DNA of 64,000 nt from Anthoceros angustus (GCA_010909165.1 MU008179.1:434001-498000), one strand, 5' to 3'. Shown: positions 1 to 11,065, numbered from the stretch's first letter. The notes: generated by a model from the sequence alone, not told the origin. A program made the numbers and translations.

Positions 1-340
1 TCCCCGCTTTGTGTATCTTAACACGAACTCGCACTCTCTTCCCACCTCCCCTTCCGGTACACCCCTCTCTCACAAGCATTGTTAATAATTTCCCACCTTG
101 TTACCGTGTTGCAATTTTATGTACCACTTCCAACTTCCAAAGATGGTTTGATGGCTTGGTGTTAAGTTGGTCCATTCTTTCTTCCTTCTCCCACCATCCT
201 AACACAATGCTTGGTCTCTCACTTCATGTACCACTTCAAAATTGCAACACTTTATGGTGGCTTGGTGTTCAAGGTGTCCTTTTCTTATCCACTTCTCACC
301 CCATCTTAACACAATACTTGGTCTCTCTCCTCTCACCTCA
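1..340. repeat. Left subterminal repeat region of family A copy 1
   Basis: Short motifs recur in both orientations: CTTAACAC/CTAACACAATG, GTTGCAAT, AATTGCAACAC and TTAAGTTGG. The same motifs occur near the left end of copy 2 (12604-13040) and near the right end (32507-32779). In CACTA elements such subterminal repeats bind the TNPA-type protein during transposition. That role is inferred from the superfamily. Confidence 0.65.
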
Positions 341-1793
341 CCCTCCTATTTATTGCCCCCTTATCACACCCTTTTATACTCTTTCACTTCTCCTCCTCCT
401 TCATGACCGTGAGAAGGACCTCCCCTATCACGACCATTTTATACTCTTCCACTATTCCTCTTTCAACTTGCTTGTTACAATGACCTCTCTCTGCCTGCGT
501 TCCTTCCTTTTACCTCCTTTGCATATACTAATATATACATATATATGTTTGTAGGCTTCAAGACATAAGTATGTGTACGCTTTATGTACACATCCATCTT
601 ATACTTCTATTATATTAGTGTATTTACATGCCTCTTTGTATAATGATATACGCACGTATATAGGCATCAAGACTTGTTTATATAATAATATATATGTGCT
701 AACCCTTACGTCACTCTCATACCTTACATATCTAAGTGTTTGATTTTATTGACAATTTAAATCAAATTTTTGGACACTTCAATCGTCCTCTATCCTTGCA
801 CCTTTGTTTCCACGATGCAATACGAACTCCACGTGATATGGGCATATGCGTCGCGTGCACCACCAACATGTGCCTCGAATCGGGCGACGCGTTGGTGACT
901 CTTGGACCAACACCAATGGTTTCGTGGTTCCTCCACATCTTCCTACACCTATCCAAATGACCTCTATAACCACTTTCACACCATGTCTTTAAAATACAAT
1001 GCTGGGCTGCAATTGACCATTCCTATGTCACTTGGTCCACCCCTTCGCCAACATCCCACCTTTTCATCCTCTTGCAGCCTTCAACACCGTTGTCTTTGCT
1101 TGACCCTCTTCGCCACCTCCTCGTTTCGTGTGGTCCACCTTGTGGTGGCATTCGACCCACTAGCCTCAATAGCCCTTCACTCGGCCCCATAGGCTGCCAA
1201 ATCACCACTTCCACAATTACAGACGGCAAGCGAATAGCATTCAATCTCTCGATCCGGGTTGCCACCCTACTCACGCTTTTGACACGGATCGTGTGATACG
1301 CCTTGTGTGGCACGCCATCACACCTCCGGGATCCCCACCATCCACGTTGCCTCCGGCATCACTTGACGTGACGCTCCCTGTTGGCACCTTCCTCCATCTT
1401 CCTTCTCTCCACCGGGTTACTGCCTTCCTTCACGACGGCCTTCACCTTCCACCGTTTTCCCTTCTTCCCTGCCATGCACACGCATCACTCCACGCCCCTA
1501 TAGCGAAACCTACATATCACAACCAAGCATTCCATTAACCGTCAACGACTATTTTACCACTCGATTCGATCTGTCCAATCCATGCCTTGCTGCCCACTTC
1601 AACTCATCCAGGTTGCGCCCCTCCCACGTTGGACATACCGTTTCTCGAACTCCTTTGCTCCTCTTGGACCAAAGGGATTCGTCCCATGCTCGTGCTTGCA
1701 ATTCTTGCCCGACGGCGGCTGTGGTGTTGGCCACACACACCATGCTTCGCGTCACCACGGCTTGCGCGCCTTTCTCCATGCCTTCGTTTCACA
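341..1793. other. Family A internal region, no recognised gene
   Basis: An AT-rich stretch with TATATA tracts (about 520-720) passes into a strongly pyrimidine-rich plus strand (about 980-1790). The reverse strand is therefore purine-rich, and open frames there may be the downstream part of the reverse-strand gene relic that starts at 3014. No known domain was seen. All of it is repeated in copy 2 (about 13040-14480). Confidence 0.5.
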
Positions 1794-3014
1794 TTAGGCG
1801 GATGCAACCATTTTGCATCCTTCCTTCTCATGCACTTGCGCACCTTCTTGCCCACATTGTGGTTCCTTGTCCGCGATGCACCGCAAACTGGCCACAATAT
1901 CCTCGCGCTCTATACTTGCAAACTCATACTCTACCTTCCTCACTCTTTCGCAAACTTCGTGGCTCGACCATGGCAGATCTCCATTTTGCACACACTAGCT
2001 CCAACACACGCTGGTGGAAGGCCTTCCTCACTCGTCCTTCCTCATCGGACGACTCTTCATCCTCCTCCTCATTCTCTATCCACCCTCCATCGCATAACCG
2101 CTGGCTACCATGTCCACCACGCCCATGTAGCTTGACAACACGCCATGACATCGTCTAATGGCTTACCGGCCGTGCTCCAATTCTCCAATTTCATGTCTGG
2201 CAATGTAGTCGGCATGTCTTCCTCGACCTCGATCCGCCATCTCCACATCTTCCTCCTCGCTCCCCCCATCCTCGCTACCGGTGTCCTCCTCCTCACCGCC
2301 CTCCTCACCATCATAGGCATGCGCTCCTTGGCCCTCCTCCGCAACCGCGTCCACCAGAGACCAGCCTCCACTCCCACTGGAGTCTCCTCCCCTCAAAGGC
2401 TCCCTCCCGCCACGTTGTTGGGGTTGTCCGCCGCCACCGAGCGAAGGTCCACAAACGTATGCCATCTCTCTCGGCAGCTGTGGTCACCCTCTTGTGCACC
2501 ACCACCATGCTCCTCAAGTTGGACACTCAAGCTCCAGACTAAGGCCAATGTCCTCGTTCCTCCGGATGTCGCCCATCCTCCTCCGAGCTTTTGGAATCTC
2601 TCCTGCAGAAGCTGTAGCGTTAGCTCCCCACCGTTGGAGACACCCACTCCACTTCCGGCCGCCACGAGCATCGCCCGCCCCCAGACTCCACTCATGAAGG
2701 TCCCCTCCGGCACCCTCCACCTCTCGCCTTCCGCCCCACGCCATGGGCATCCACCCTCCACTCTGGAATCCTCCACGACCGCGCCCACCTCACTTGCCGC
2801 TTCCACCATCCCCGTGCTTCCATCCAGGCCGCTTCTCCCCGCTGCGCCAAGTCCCTTGCTGGACCATTTTCCGGCCTCTCCTCTCGGCGGGCGCAAACGC
2901 CGTGATGGGCCCCCACCCTCCTCCTTCCGGCGTTATGGGCACGACATCCGCGCGGATTGGCGGCGTTGTTCGGCTTAAGCTTGACCAAATCCTCAAAGTC
3001 AACGTCCCAAACCA
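1794..3014 (-). pseudogene. Reverse-strand gene relic of family A, copy 1 (possible second transposon protein)
   Basis: Reading the reverse strand from an ATG at 3014, the product starts MVWDVDFEDL. It then shifts frame several times through a Gly/Arg/Glu-rich stretch with the segment LTLQLLQERFQKL, and ends in an acidic patch (ENEEEDEESSDEEGRVRKAF) and a final segment with ASIEREDIVASLRC. Copy 2 keeps the first 283 codons open (14884-15735). CACTA elements usually encode a second protein (TNPA-like) besides TNP2; this may be it, on the opposite strand, but I do not recognise the family. The frameshifts coincide with places where the two copies differ. Confidence 0.45.
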
Positions 3015-3339
3015 TGGTCGAGGAAGGCCAACCGAGTCACCACATGCACAATCGACAACGCGACAAAGTGCAGGAACTGGGACGGCGATGGCCGACAGGC
3101 GGTGAGGTAACCTGTGGTGATGGGGAAGAGGGGCAAGAGGAGGGGGAGGAGGCGAAGTCCTAGGGCATGCCGGTGGCTCATGCCATGCATGCTTTTCCGG
3201 GCACAAACTCGAGTTTGCGCCACCACCTATATGTGTACATGTGGCATTCACATGCCTAAAACACCGCAAGCAACCCGGCGATTGTCCACCACACCATTCG
3301 CACATATGGCATCCATGCATGTTTGGCATATATAGGCAT

Positions 3340-4120
3340 CCGTTTATGACGATTTTCGTAAGGACAAATTTAGCCCATTATGGATTACCATATCCTCATC
3401 GGAGGAAAATAATTTTTGCCATTGTTCATGCGCATTTCGTGGTCCAAGGACAAAACATTCATTATGTATGGTCATTTCGTGACCCAAGGACAAATGTTCC
3501 TCATTCTCATGACCATGCCTCGTGGTCAATTTTGGCCATTCGGATGACCATTTGAAGCCAAGGACAAATGTTTCCCATTATGGAAGATCATCGTGTTCAC
3601 ATTTATTTGCCATTGTTCATTACCATTTCGTGGTCCAAGGACAATACATTCCATCATGAAGTCATTCGTGACCCAAGGACAAATGTCATTCGTTGACCAT
3701 GTCGTCCGGTCCATTTTTTGCCATCAATGACAATTTCATTAGACCAATGTTTCCCATTGTGATGACCATTCGTAAGAATGACAATTGGTTGACATTTGAT
3801 GACATTCTCCATGACATATGCATTTATCAAATCGTGACCCAAGGACAAATGTTGGATCAATGCCATATCGTCAAGGCCACTTGGCCATTTTGATGACCTT
3901 TAAAGCTGGGACAAATTTTTCCTTGTGGATTGCCACGTGACACAAGGACAAATGATTTGTAGACCAGCATTCCTTCATCCAAGAACAAAATTTTCCATTA
4001 ATCATCCATGGGGTGACCCAAGGACAAGTGTTCGCAATGCCATTTTGGTAATGCCCAGATGTGGCATGCCATTTTGGCGGGCAAGAGAGAACCGCCATGC
4101 TCCAAGGACCATGCATGTTC
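3340..4120. repeat. Periodic CCAAGGACAA array, copy 1
   Basis: About eleven occurrences of CCAAGGACAA(A)TGTT or close variants are spread over roughly 750 bases, about 35-160 apart. They alternate with TGACCATTTCGTGG-like and CCATTATGG-like spacers. The same array is in copy 2 (16070-16760). It looks like a degenerate tandem repeat with a unit of roughly 65 bases. A role as transposase-binding array is possible but is inference. No gene is visible in it. Confidence 0.75.
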
Positions 4121-7100
4121 ATTTGATATATATGCTTTGCCCTTCTCGATACCACATGCCACCGATCCAGCCAAAGGCCGCGCATTCATAACCCCGTGAC
4201 TTATGACGGTGCATCTCCAACTTGTCCAGGTGTGTAAGAAGAGTAAGATTTAAGCCGGCCATGGCATGGTAGAAAACATGCCATGTGATGGTCGTGTGAA
4301 TTGACGACGCTCCGCTGTTCTATCTACTTCATCTTCTACACCATTGTGCAAGGACGGTGGTGGCACGTGAGAGCCATTCAAGCAAACTAAATGCCCCCAT
4401 TCATTATGCCATGAATGAAGGACCGCCGTATGTGAATTTGCCATATATATGCCAATTCGCTCTCCCATATAATGATGTGCATCGCTCGAGACTCCTGCAT
4501 CCACCAATCAAGCGTCACATGGCGTAACGTGTCATGTATTCACACCTTGGGCAGGACGCCAAGGTGACGGCTCGACGCCACTGGCGCCGCACTGCCGCAA
4601 AGGATATCCGGACCTTGGGAGACATGACATCTACCGTGTTCGCTCTTGCCCGCGCCACCATCACCCTCCATGAATTTACCGCCAACCGCCACTGCTCGAT
4701 TACCGCCATGCCACCGCCATGTCTCCTTTCTCACATGTAAGGAACGGCTGAAATTCAAGATCCTCTCATCCGCAACCCGATGTGGCCTCGGAGGACAAGA
4801 GGCTGCCTAAGGTCGTCGTGTTCCGCTTTAAATGTCACCACCTTGCCCTCGCTTCACGCTACTACCTTTGTTTTGGTCATCTTCGCATCCGGGCGAGCTT
4901 GTCTTCCAGGAAACACGGTCGCTCTACCCGCCATCTATGGCGGACATGTGCAATATGCCGCAACGAGCCCGCCGAAACCACCGTGGGTATCCACGGTAGC
5001 TCGCAGACGAGGCGTGTGTGCATGTCTCCATCTTCACCGCAACGGAAATACCGCGATGGCCATCAAGGATCATATGGGAATGTTGGGGCGCTGTGTCCCG
5101 CCTTCACGGTGTGCCGCCTCCTTTTGGCTATCCTCACGGGGTCTTCCTTCTAGCGAGGTGGTCCTTCTACCGTGCGGCATGGTGTTCGGTGACCGCACAC
5201 GTATGGATTGGGGTTCGGGCCGGAGGCGCGCATGTGAACACTTTTGTTTGGCCCTTTTCTCCAACCTAAAAGGGTGGTGTCCGCATTGTGGATCATTTGA
5301 AGTGTTTGCATCGTTGTTGCGCCGGAAACCGACGGCCATCATCAGGGCCGCAGCTCGCCAATGACGATGGCCATCAAGGATGATGGACGGAGGTTGCTCT
5401 CCTCTTGTCGGCCATCAAGGACCTGGTATGGAGTGCCACCGCCTTGGCTCTGCCGCCTCGATCACGGCAGTCGTGGTGACTAGGGACGGTTTATACCTCA
5501 CAATGTGGGGTATATGATTACCGTAATTAAACGCTGGGATGGGAAAGTCCTTCTTCTTTGATCACTACGTGTACTTCTCATGCCGTCACCCAATAAAACT
5601 CGGCGACTGGCCCCGCTGGCGGAATGGATGGGTATGGTTTGGTGCCCGCTCATACCGTTGACCGACATGACAAGTCACCGTTATGCACGCCCTTCCGAGT
5701 CACGCGTAATAAACAAAGTATGGTGATTGGTGCTATAGCTCTTGTCTCCTCCCTCCTAGATGCACAAGGCATTCTCTAGATTCCGGTCCATTGCATACCT
5801 CGATGGAGAGAATTGGCAAGGATGCGGTGGCAAGCCTCGGAAGTTGAAGGCGAAGGGAGAGAGAGAGAAGGTAAGGGATGTACACGCCACCCTCCCGAGG
5901 GACCGATCCGCCCCGGGTGATGCGAAGGGCAAGAGGAAAGTGGAGGAGCAATCGTCGGCGACGGCATCCGGGCGCCGACGGAGTGCCGCAGCCAAGCCAC
6001 ATTTCCTCCATGGGAAGAAGAGGCCGCATTCAGCTACAATTACAGAGGCCACGATCCAAGGAGGAGGTTGCAAATTGAGTCGCCTGCTTGGATAGAACAA
6101 ACCGCCGATGTGGGGCTTCACGTCCAAGCGCTGCCACGTGGCTCAAGCTACACACTTCACGAATGGAATTGGGATGCGTTGACGAGAGAGATGGAACGCA
6201 CTCATTCGGGTTGCCCTTTCACGTGAATGGCGACGCAACATGGGAGCTTTACAGAGACTTTGAGACCATGAGCTCAACACTATTCCTTGCCGTAGATGAA
6301 GTGGAAATGAAGGAGGTTGTTTACTCCAAGGGGGAAGGCGCCTCCTCCTGAATTTTTTGCTCTACCTTTGCTTGCAAGCTTAGGACGTCCAGGGCCGTTG
6401 TCAAACTTTGCAGATTGTGTGTAATCAACTTTAACACAAAACACGCATCCCCAGATGCAATGACTAACACGCATGTGAACCATCCCCGACCGTTGGTGCC
6501 GACCACCTAGCTAGCCAGCGCGCAAATCCTCCCTTTCCATTGCAGAAGTCACCCCTACACTACGCCCGCCCGCGGGAAGAGTCGGCTAACGCTTGACATA
6601 ACGCCCGGAGCTTCCACCGCTAGCTTGCACCACCGCGCGAACATTGCGGCATCCGCGTTTCGCCAACCGTTTCACCGTCGCCGAGTTGGGATTGGAAGAC
6701 GGTGGTGGCTCGGTCGCATTAAATGTCCAGGCGCGAGGTTCGCAGCCCCGTCTCGGCGTGCATCGCTCGGCGTGCTTTGCCCTCGATCGACTTACCCGCC
6801 GAGGGGTCATCACGGGATCTCCATATTCCACGCGCTTTGTGCTTCCGTCCATGGTTTCGAAAGCACGCCTCCCACGTGTCCTGTGTTTATGGGTCATGAA
6901 GTTGATAGCACTGGGGACGGGCGTTCGGATAACGGATGTACCACCTTTGTGGGCCGTGGTTGCCGCCTACGATCACGACCTCGGGAGGATGCCACGAAAT
7001 GCGGTGTACATGTATTGTCCCCGCCGCTGGTGTCGCGAGCTCGCAGCTCGTATTCGCACACATTTCAAGAGAACGTCGCGCCACCGCCCGTCGCGGCCGT

Positions 7101-7249
7101 GAGTTCTCGCATCAATGGCCAGCAAATGCACTCCAATTCTAGCTTTAAGGTTTTTTTGGTCGGCGAGCCACGAGCATAGAAGAGCGGCTTTGGCGCCTCA
7201 CACCACGGATTCGGATACGGGCTCGATGGGTCCAGGGGAACCAGCGTGG
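4121..7249. other. Family A internal region between array and transposase, copy 1
   Basis: No complete gene is recognised. The motif GATGGCCATCAAGGA recurs near 5055, 5365 and 5408 and in the matching part of copy 2. Near 5490-5560 both copies share a segment translating to RWDGKV with an aromatic-rich continuation, and near 6150-6350 a segment described separately. GC content rises after 6500. The other open frames here are mutually overlapping and not conserved between copies. Confidence 0.5.
6088..6351 (+). pseudogene. Conserved coding-like segment upstream of TNP2, copy 1
   Basis: The forward frame includes RMELGCVDE and ends in DEVEMKEVVYSKGEGASS before a stop. The counterpart in copy 2 (about 18770-18960) keeps the same peptide pieces (RMELGCV, DEVDMKEVVYTKG) but in shifted frames. 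Conservation at peptide level suggests a former exon of the transposon, perhaps the N-terminal part of the transposase gene. I do not recognise a domain. Confidence 0.35.
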
Positions 7250-9060
7250 CCATCCTACCGACCACACTAGTAGTTCCGACGACGAAAGTATGGATGAGGG
7301 TTCGGAGGTGATGATATGCCCGGCGCACATGCGGGAGTTGGAAGCCACGGATGTTGCAAAGGCGGCAGGATGGAGTCCGTGAGCTGTCGACGGCCGCCGT
7401 ATACCACATTGAAGAGGAAGTCCAATCGAAAGAAAGCGGCTAAGCGCAACATCGTTGTGCTGTGTGGCAAACCATGTATGACATCGACGCCGTAACATCA
7501 CTTTTAAAGCTCTTAAGTGTGGATATTTTGCGCCCGAACAAGCCGAAGGACATGTACGAGGCAAAAGTGTTGCACATGTTTGGGCCAAGATACGTGAAAA
7601 TCCATGCTTGTGAAAAGATTGTATTCTATTCGTGGGTGAGTACGCTGGCAGCCCATTGCCCACAGTGGCACGCCGTACAAGGAAGGGTTTGATGAGCGAG
7701 ACGCCTCAAGGTCCTCCGGCATTTCCTCTAAAGACGATTGAAACGCATGTTGAATAGGAATAATGATGACTTGGTACGTCGGGAGGCAAAGCGAGAATGG
7801 GGACATGTCCATGATGGCGATACCCCAACATGGAGAGTATTTGATGCGCTTGAAGGGTTCGGGATGAACCTCGCAACTTGAGGTTGGCATTATGCATGCA
7901 CGGCTTCAACCCCTTTGGTCATGTGTCCGCCAACACGTCCATATGGCCGTTATGCTATTCGCTCACAACATGCCTCGGCTTGGCACAAAGGACCCATGTC
8001 ATCATGCCTCTCATTGTACCAGACCGGCATGGTAAAAATTTTGATGTTTATATGGCGCCCGGTAGAAGAACCGGAAGAGTTGGAGAGGGTGGACATGGAA
8101 GACTTTTCAATACCGTGAACGATCCTAGGAGGCATTTTAGGGGCAGGCCGAACGCCTCATTACCTGTGGTTGGGCACCGATCGGATTGCAAGTGAAAGGG
8201 ACCCGGCGTGTGGATTGGTCGGACTGGATTCCGCTATTCTCATCAATTAAAAAGCGTTTATGTTGGCAAGAGGTGGTTGCCCGGCGATAGCGACGGTGGA
8301 AGACATGGATCGGCACGATGGACGGCGGAACTCCCCCACCCGTGCCACCAACGCTTGATGATGTGGTGATGAGATATGGTACGCAGAGAAGGTGCGCCAC
8401 CAGAGATCCGCATGAGGAAATTTTGGAACGCGGATGTCTTCTGCTTAGGGTGCTCCCATATTGGCCACCCTTGTGATGGCGCCAAAGGATGTCATGCACG
8501 TGAAAAGAACAATGCAGAGGCCATATGGCACACTTTGACGGAGAGCGAGACGACTAGCATCAAGGATGGACATGGAAGCCAATGGAGGGAAAAGGTGGTT
8601 GTGGCCGGTAGGAGAGGCCATTGCCCCGAGGCGCCTTACGCGAAAGACGACCTCCGCCAAGTCATAGAGAGAATTAAACGCATAAAGCCCATGTGCTATG
8701 GGTCTAACATAGGAGCGAAATTAGAGGGGGCAAAGTGCTTGAAGTGCCATGATCGCACATCATGCCGGAAATCATCTTCCCATCGTCCTTCTGCATAGAC
8801 CCGAGGTGTACAAGGCGGTTGTGAAATTGGGTCGATCAGAGATGGATTTTGCCGGACAATACCGGCCATGAAATTCAAGCACAACGAGAAGAGGTCAGGG
8901 TGATGTCTCTCGAAAAGCAATTCCTCCAAAGGTCTTTGATATATCAACCCACCTCATAATACATTTAGTGGACGAGGTGGCTGCATTGGGCCCAGTGCAC
9001 ACCAGGTGGATGTACCCGGTGGATGTACCCGGTTTACATCGATGGTCCATTTGTGTGGCC
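7250..9060 (+). pseudogene. TNP2-type CACTA transposase with DUF4218-like end, copy 1 (frameshifted)
   Basis: Pieces of the plant TNP2 (Transposase_21) protein occur in the right order but in different frames. They are an acidic SSDDESMDEG segment (about 7273-7305), TSLLKLLSVDILRPN (about 7497), YVKIHACEKIVFYS (about 7591), NLRLALCMHGFNPFG (about 7875-7920), KNFDVYMAP (about 8035), EVYKAVVKLGR (about 8812) and FDISTHLIIHLVDEVA followed by RWMYPV (about 8935-9020). The last is the hallmark of DUF4218, which follows TNP2 in CACTA transposases. TNP2 cuts the element at its ends. Several frameshifts break the gene, many next to CG dinucleotides. A 14-base direct duplication (GTGGATGTACCCG) follows RWMYPV. 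Confidence 0.85.
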
Positions 9061-9360
9061 CCAACTATCTACAAGTCCTGGCTGCCCAGAGGATCATCTA
9101 CTTCAACCAAATTAACCTTTGAATCTGGCACCGTTTCTACATTTTCCAAAGTCTGCCTTTCCGTGTCACCAAAGTCATCACCTTCAACTTGCAAAACAGA
9201 AAACGCTGGAGCCTCGTCATGTGGTAGTGTGCCGCTTTTCATCCCATATCGTCAATGCGCTTTCAACCGGCCGCCCGGGTCTCATGGAGTCCTTCTATTC
9301 TCGACCTTCTTTCCAAGCAAGCTATACACTTGCATTTTCCTATCAATGCCACCCTCGCAT

Positions 9361-9577
9361 GAATGACGTGGAAACGAGCACGGACGCAAACGGGTCTCAA
9401 ACGCTTGGCCATCACCGCCTGCTCGATGAATGTTATGAGTAGTTAGACGCAAAACACGATTGCGTGTGTTAAAGTTGAGCGGATTTGAGGATTACGAACG
9501 CCGCAAACGGAGCTCTTCATTCTCCTGAACGGACTATTACACGGATTGTATGCATGGCCATCACAAAGTCGCGCCCA
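9361..9577 (+). repeat. Dispersed repeat, copy A
   Basis: This stretch aligns with 62740-62975 throughout: both have GAATGA, an AAACG-TTGGCCA core, GAATGTTA-GGGTAGTTAG or its variant, CGTAAAACGA-like sequence, CTCTTCATTCTC/CATTCTCTTGG, and an end at AAAGTCGCGCC. Similarity is about 65-70% by eye. Copy B lies just after a stop codon and before an LTR, so this is probably the 3' or LTR-proximal part of a retroelement family. It begins within ten bases of the break in family A copy 1. Confidence 0.55.
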
Positions 9578-9997
9578 CATTTATATAAATACGGAGGATA
9601 ACATCGCCGATATGGTACTAAGTCACTCCCTCCTTATAAACATAATAAACATAGAGAAGGACTAGAGAAGGACGGCAGTGACATAATCACCTTAGCAGCT
9701 AAGAGGCAAAGTTAATCACAAAATAACACTTTGCAAGCTTAAGTGGGATATTGAGACCGAAAGGATGAATCAAAATGTATTGGATCCAATCGCTCAGTCA
9801 CTTAGTACGTAGTTCTATAAGCATCTGTGTGTCTAGAGTCGAGTGGGAGTGAGATAGAACATCTCTAACCCATCAAAGATAAACTAGGGTTAATTAGAAG
9901 TGTCGCTTCGATAACTTGATAAGTGAAAAATTTTGTTATTCTTTGAAACGAATGCAAGAGTCAAGTCTCGAGTTTGTCTGCTTTCTTCTCTTTCACT
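9578..9997. other. AT-rich segment, possible LTR promoter
   Basis: There is a TATA-like ATTTATATAAATA at about 9581 and CATAATAAACAT at about 9645, spacing that would suit an LTR promoter and polyadenylation signal. No coding frame is visible. The segment ends where homology to the NOP58 locus begins. No second LTR copy was found to confirm it. Confidence 0.35.
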
Positions 9998-10180
9998 CCT
10001 AGGTGTTGTACCAAAGGCAACTTTGTTGTGGCATAGCTAACCTAAGATTATGGTTTTGTTCGCCATACAACCCAAAGAACACCATCGTATCACGAAATAG
10101 CTCATGGAGACAAAGAAGTGGTCAAGAAAAGAAGAAGAAGAAGAAGAAGCGTGAACTCAAGAACCAGCAGCAAATACCGG
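9998..10180 (+). pseudogene. NOP58: Captured fragment of NOP58 last intron and last exon
   Basis: From CCTAGGTGTTGTACCA onward this matches 58631-58810, the end of the NOP58 locus: the tail of the final intron (AACTTTGTTGTGGCAT, CTAACCTAAGATTATGG), then exon sequence. The exon reads YNPKNT and then SGQEKKKKKKKREL, the lysine-rich tail seen in NOP58 proteins. The middle of the exon differs from the 58.7-kb copy. It is followed by degenerate repeats of the lysine tail and, about 750 bases later, by a copia primer binding site. The intron sequence shows a genomic rather than cDNA origin. Confidence 0.75.
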
Positions 10181-10199
10181 TAGCGCCATTGAACTGTAC

Positions 10200-10570
10200 C
10201 TCCGTAAGAACCTCAAGAAGAAGAAGAGGAACCCGCAGAGAAGAGGTTGTGGTGACTCGGTGCCCGAGGAGCAACCGGGGTTCCGCCTTGCCCCTCGCCC
10301 TTGTTTAACCCCGATACTCCCTACTCACGCCCTTCGTGTTCTAAGTCCAGATTTCAGATGTCTCCGAAGAAGAAGAAGAGGAAACTCAAGAAAGAGAAGA
10401 GGTTGTAGGTGACTCCCGAGGGGAGCAACTGCTGTCTGGCCTCGTTCTCGCCTCTCGTTTAACCTCGATACCCTACCATCCCTTCGTGTTCTAAGTCATT
10501 TTAAGCATGTCTCGAAGAAGAAGAAAGAGAAGGTCATCCCACAGAGGAGCAACTCGAACGCCACCGGGCC
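10200..10570 (+). repeat. Three degenerate repeats derived from the lysine-rich tail
   Basis: Three units of about 150 bases start at about 10207, 10360 and 10505. Each opens with an AAGAAGAAGAAG tract (coding for lysine/arginine), continues with GAGAAGAGGTTGT-GGTGACTC and GAGGAGCAAC, and closes with TTTAACC(C)CGATA and CCCTTCGTGTTCTAAGTC. The second unit reads SPKKKKRKLKKEKRL in one frame. The opening tract resembles the captured NOP58 tail, so the array probably arose by tandem duplication of that exon end plus flank. Confidence 0.6.
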
Positions 10571-10915
10571 AAGGTACCAACAAAGCACCTGTGAAGGTGG
10601 TTGTCTTACCTCTTGCTGCTTTTGTCGTCAGATCATCCATGAGAACTTGATCAACGCTCCCGCCTCAAATAGTGCCTCATTAACCCCGAGTTCCTTCTCC
10701 GCAGTTGTAGAGAGGTTATGGCTATTAGAGCCCTAGTTAGCACGTTTGAAGATTATACTTTGATTATTACTTAAGCATGTGATATGAATAGGCATCTTAG
10801 ATTAAGTTTTTATAACTACTTTTATATGCTCTTCAAAAACATTGTCTTGGTTCACTTTTTTTTCAATTCATACACTCTTTGTTCTACGCTTCCGTGAAAT
10901 CCATGTGCCTTCACA

Positions 10916-10928
10916 TGGTATCAGAGCC
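10916..10928 (+). promoter_or_regulatory. Copia primer binding site (initiator Met-tRNA)
   Basis: TGGTATCAGAGCC is the standard plant Ty1/copia primer binding site, complementary to the 3' end of initiator methionine tRNA. The base pair just before it is CA (10914-10915), as expected for the right end of a 5' LTR. A copia gag frame starts 150 bases downstream. The left end of the LTR could not be fixed because no matching 3' LTR is in the window. Confidence 0.85.
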
Positions 10929-11065
10929 ATACAATCGTTGATGTCAATTTGTAGTATTCTAGATTCTGATTAGGATTAGGTTAGAAATCCTGGATGTGGT
11001 CACCCCCACACAGAACGTATAAACACATCAAATATCCTCGAACAAATGTTTCTTCACCCTCAAAC

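Larger units (their letters stand above)
1..9353 (+). mobile_element. CACTA-type DNA transposon, family A, copy 1 (left part)
   Basis: This segment is a direct repeat of 12713-21965, with the same order of parts: subterminal repeats, reverse-strand gene relic, CCAAGGACAA array and TNP2 transposase. Its true left end would lie about 110 bases before the window, judging from copy 2. Homology stops after the TATCAATGCCACC shared with copy 2, at 9353, where unrelated sequence begins, so the right part is missing or displaced. Assignment to the CACTA superfamily rests on the TNP2 and DUF4218 protein signatures. Differences from copy 2 are mostly small indels at C/G-rich spots. Confidence 0.8.

Noticed and set aside
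2145-2978. A 277-codon forward open frame in family A copy 1
   Set aside because: It is the pyrimidine-rich antisense of the reverse-strand gene relic. The Pro/Ser/Leu-rich translation is not kept in copy 2, whereas the reverse-strand peptides are.
5600-5690. tRNA-like sequence (GGCGGAATGGATGGGTATGG)
   Set aside because: No acceptor stem pairing or anticodon arm could be found, and copy 2 differs where stems would be needed.
10360-10410. A nuclear localisation signal (PKKKKRK) encoded in the repeats
   Set aside because: It arises from AAG triplet repeats in a frame with a stop soon after and no gene around it.
10004-10915. A complete 912-base copia 5' LTR starting TGTTGTACC
   Set aside because: The start TGTTG and the end CA next to the primer site fit an LTR, but the first 180 bases match the NOP58 last intron and exon instead. 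The true left end of the LTR is unknown.
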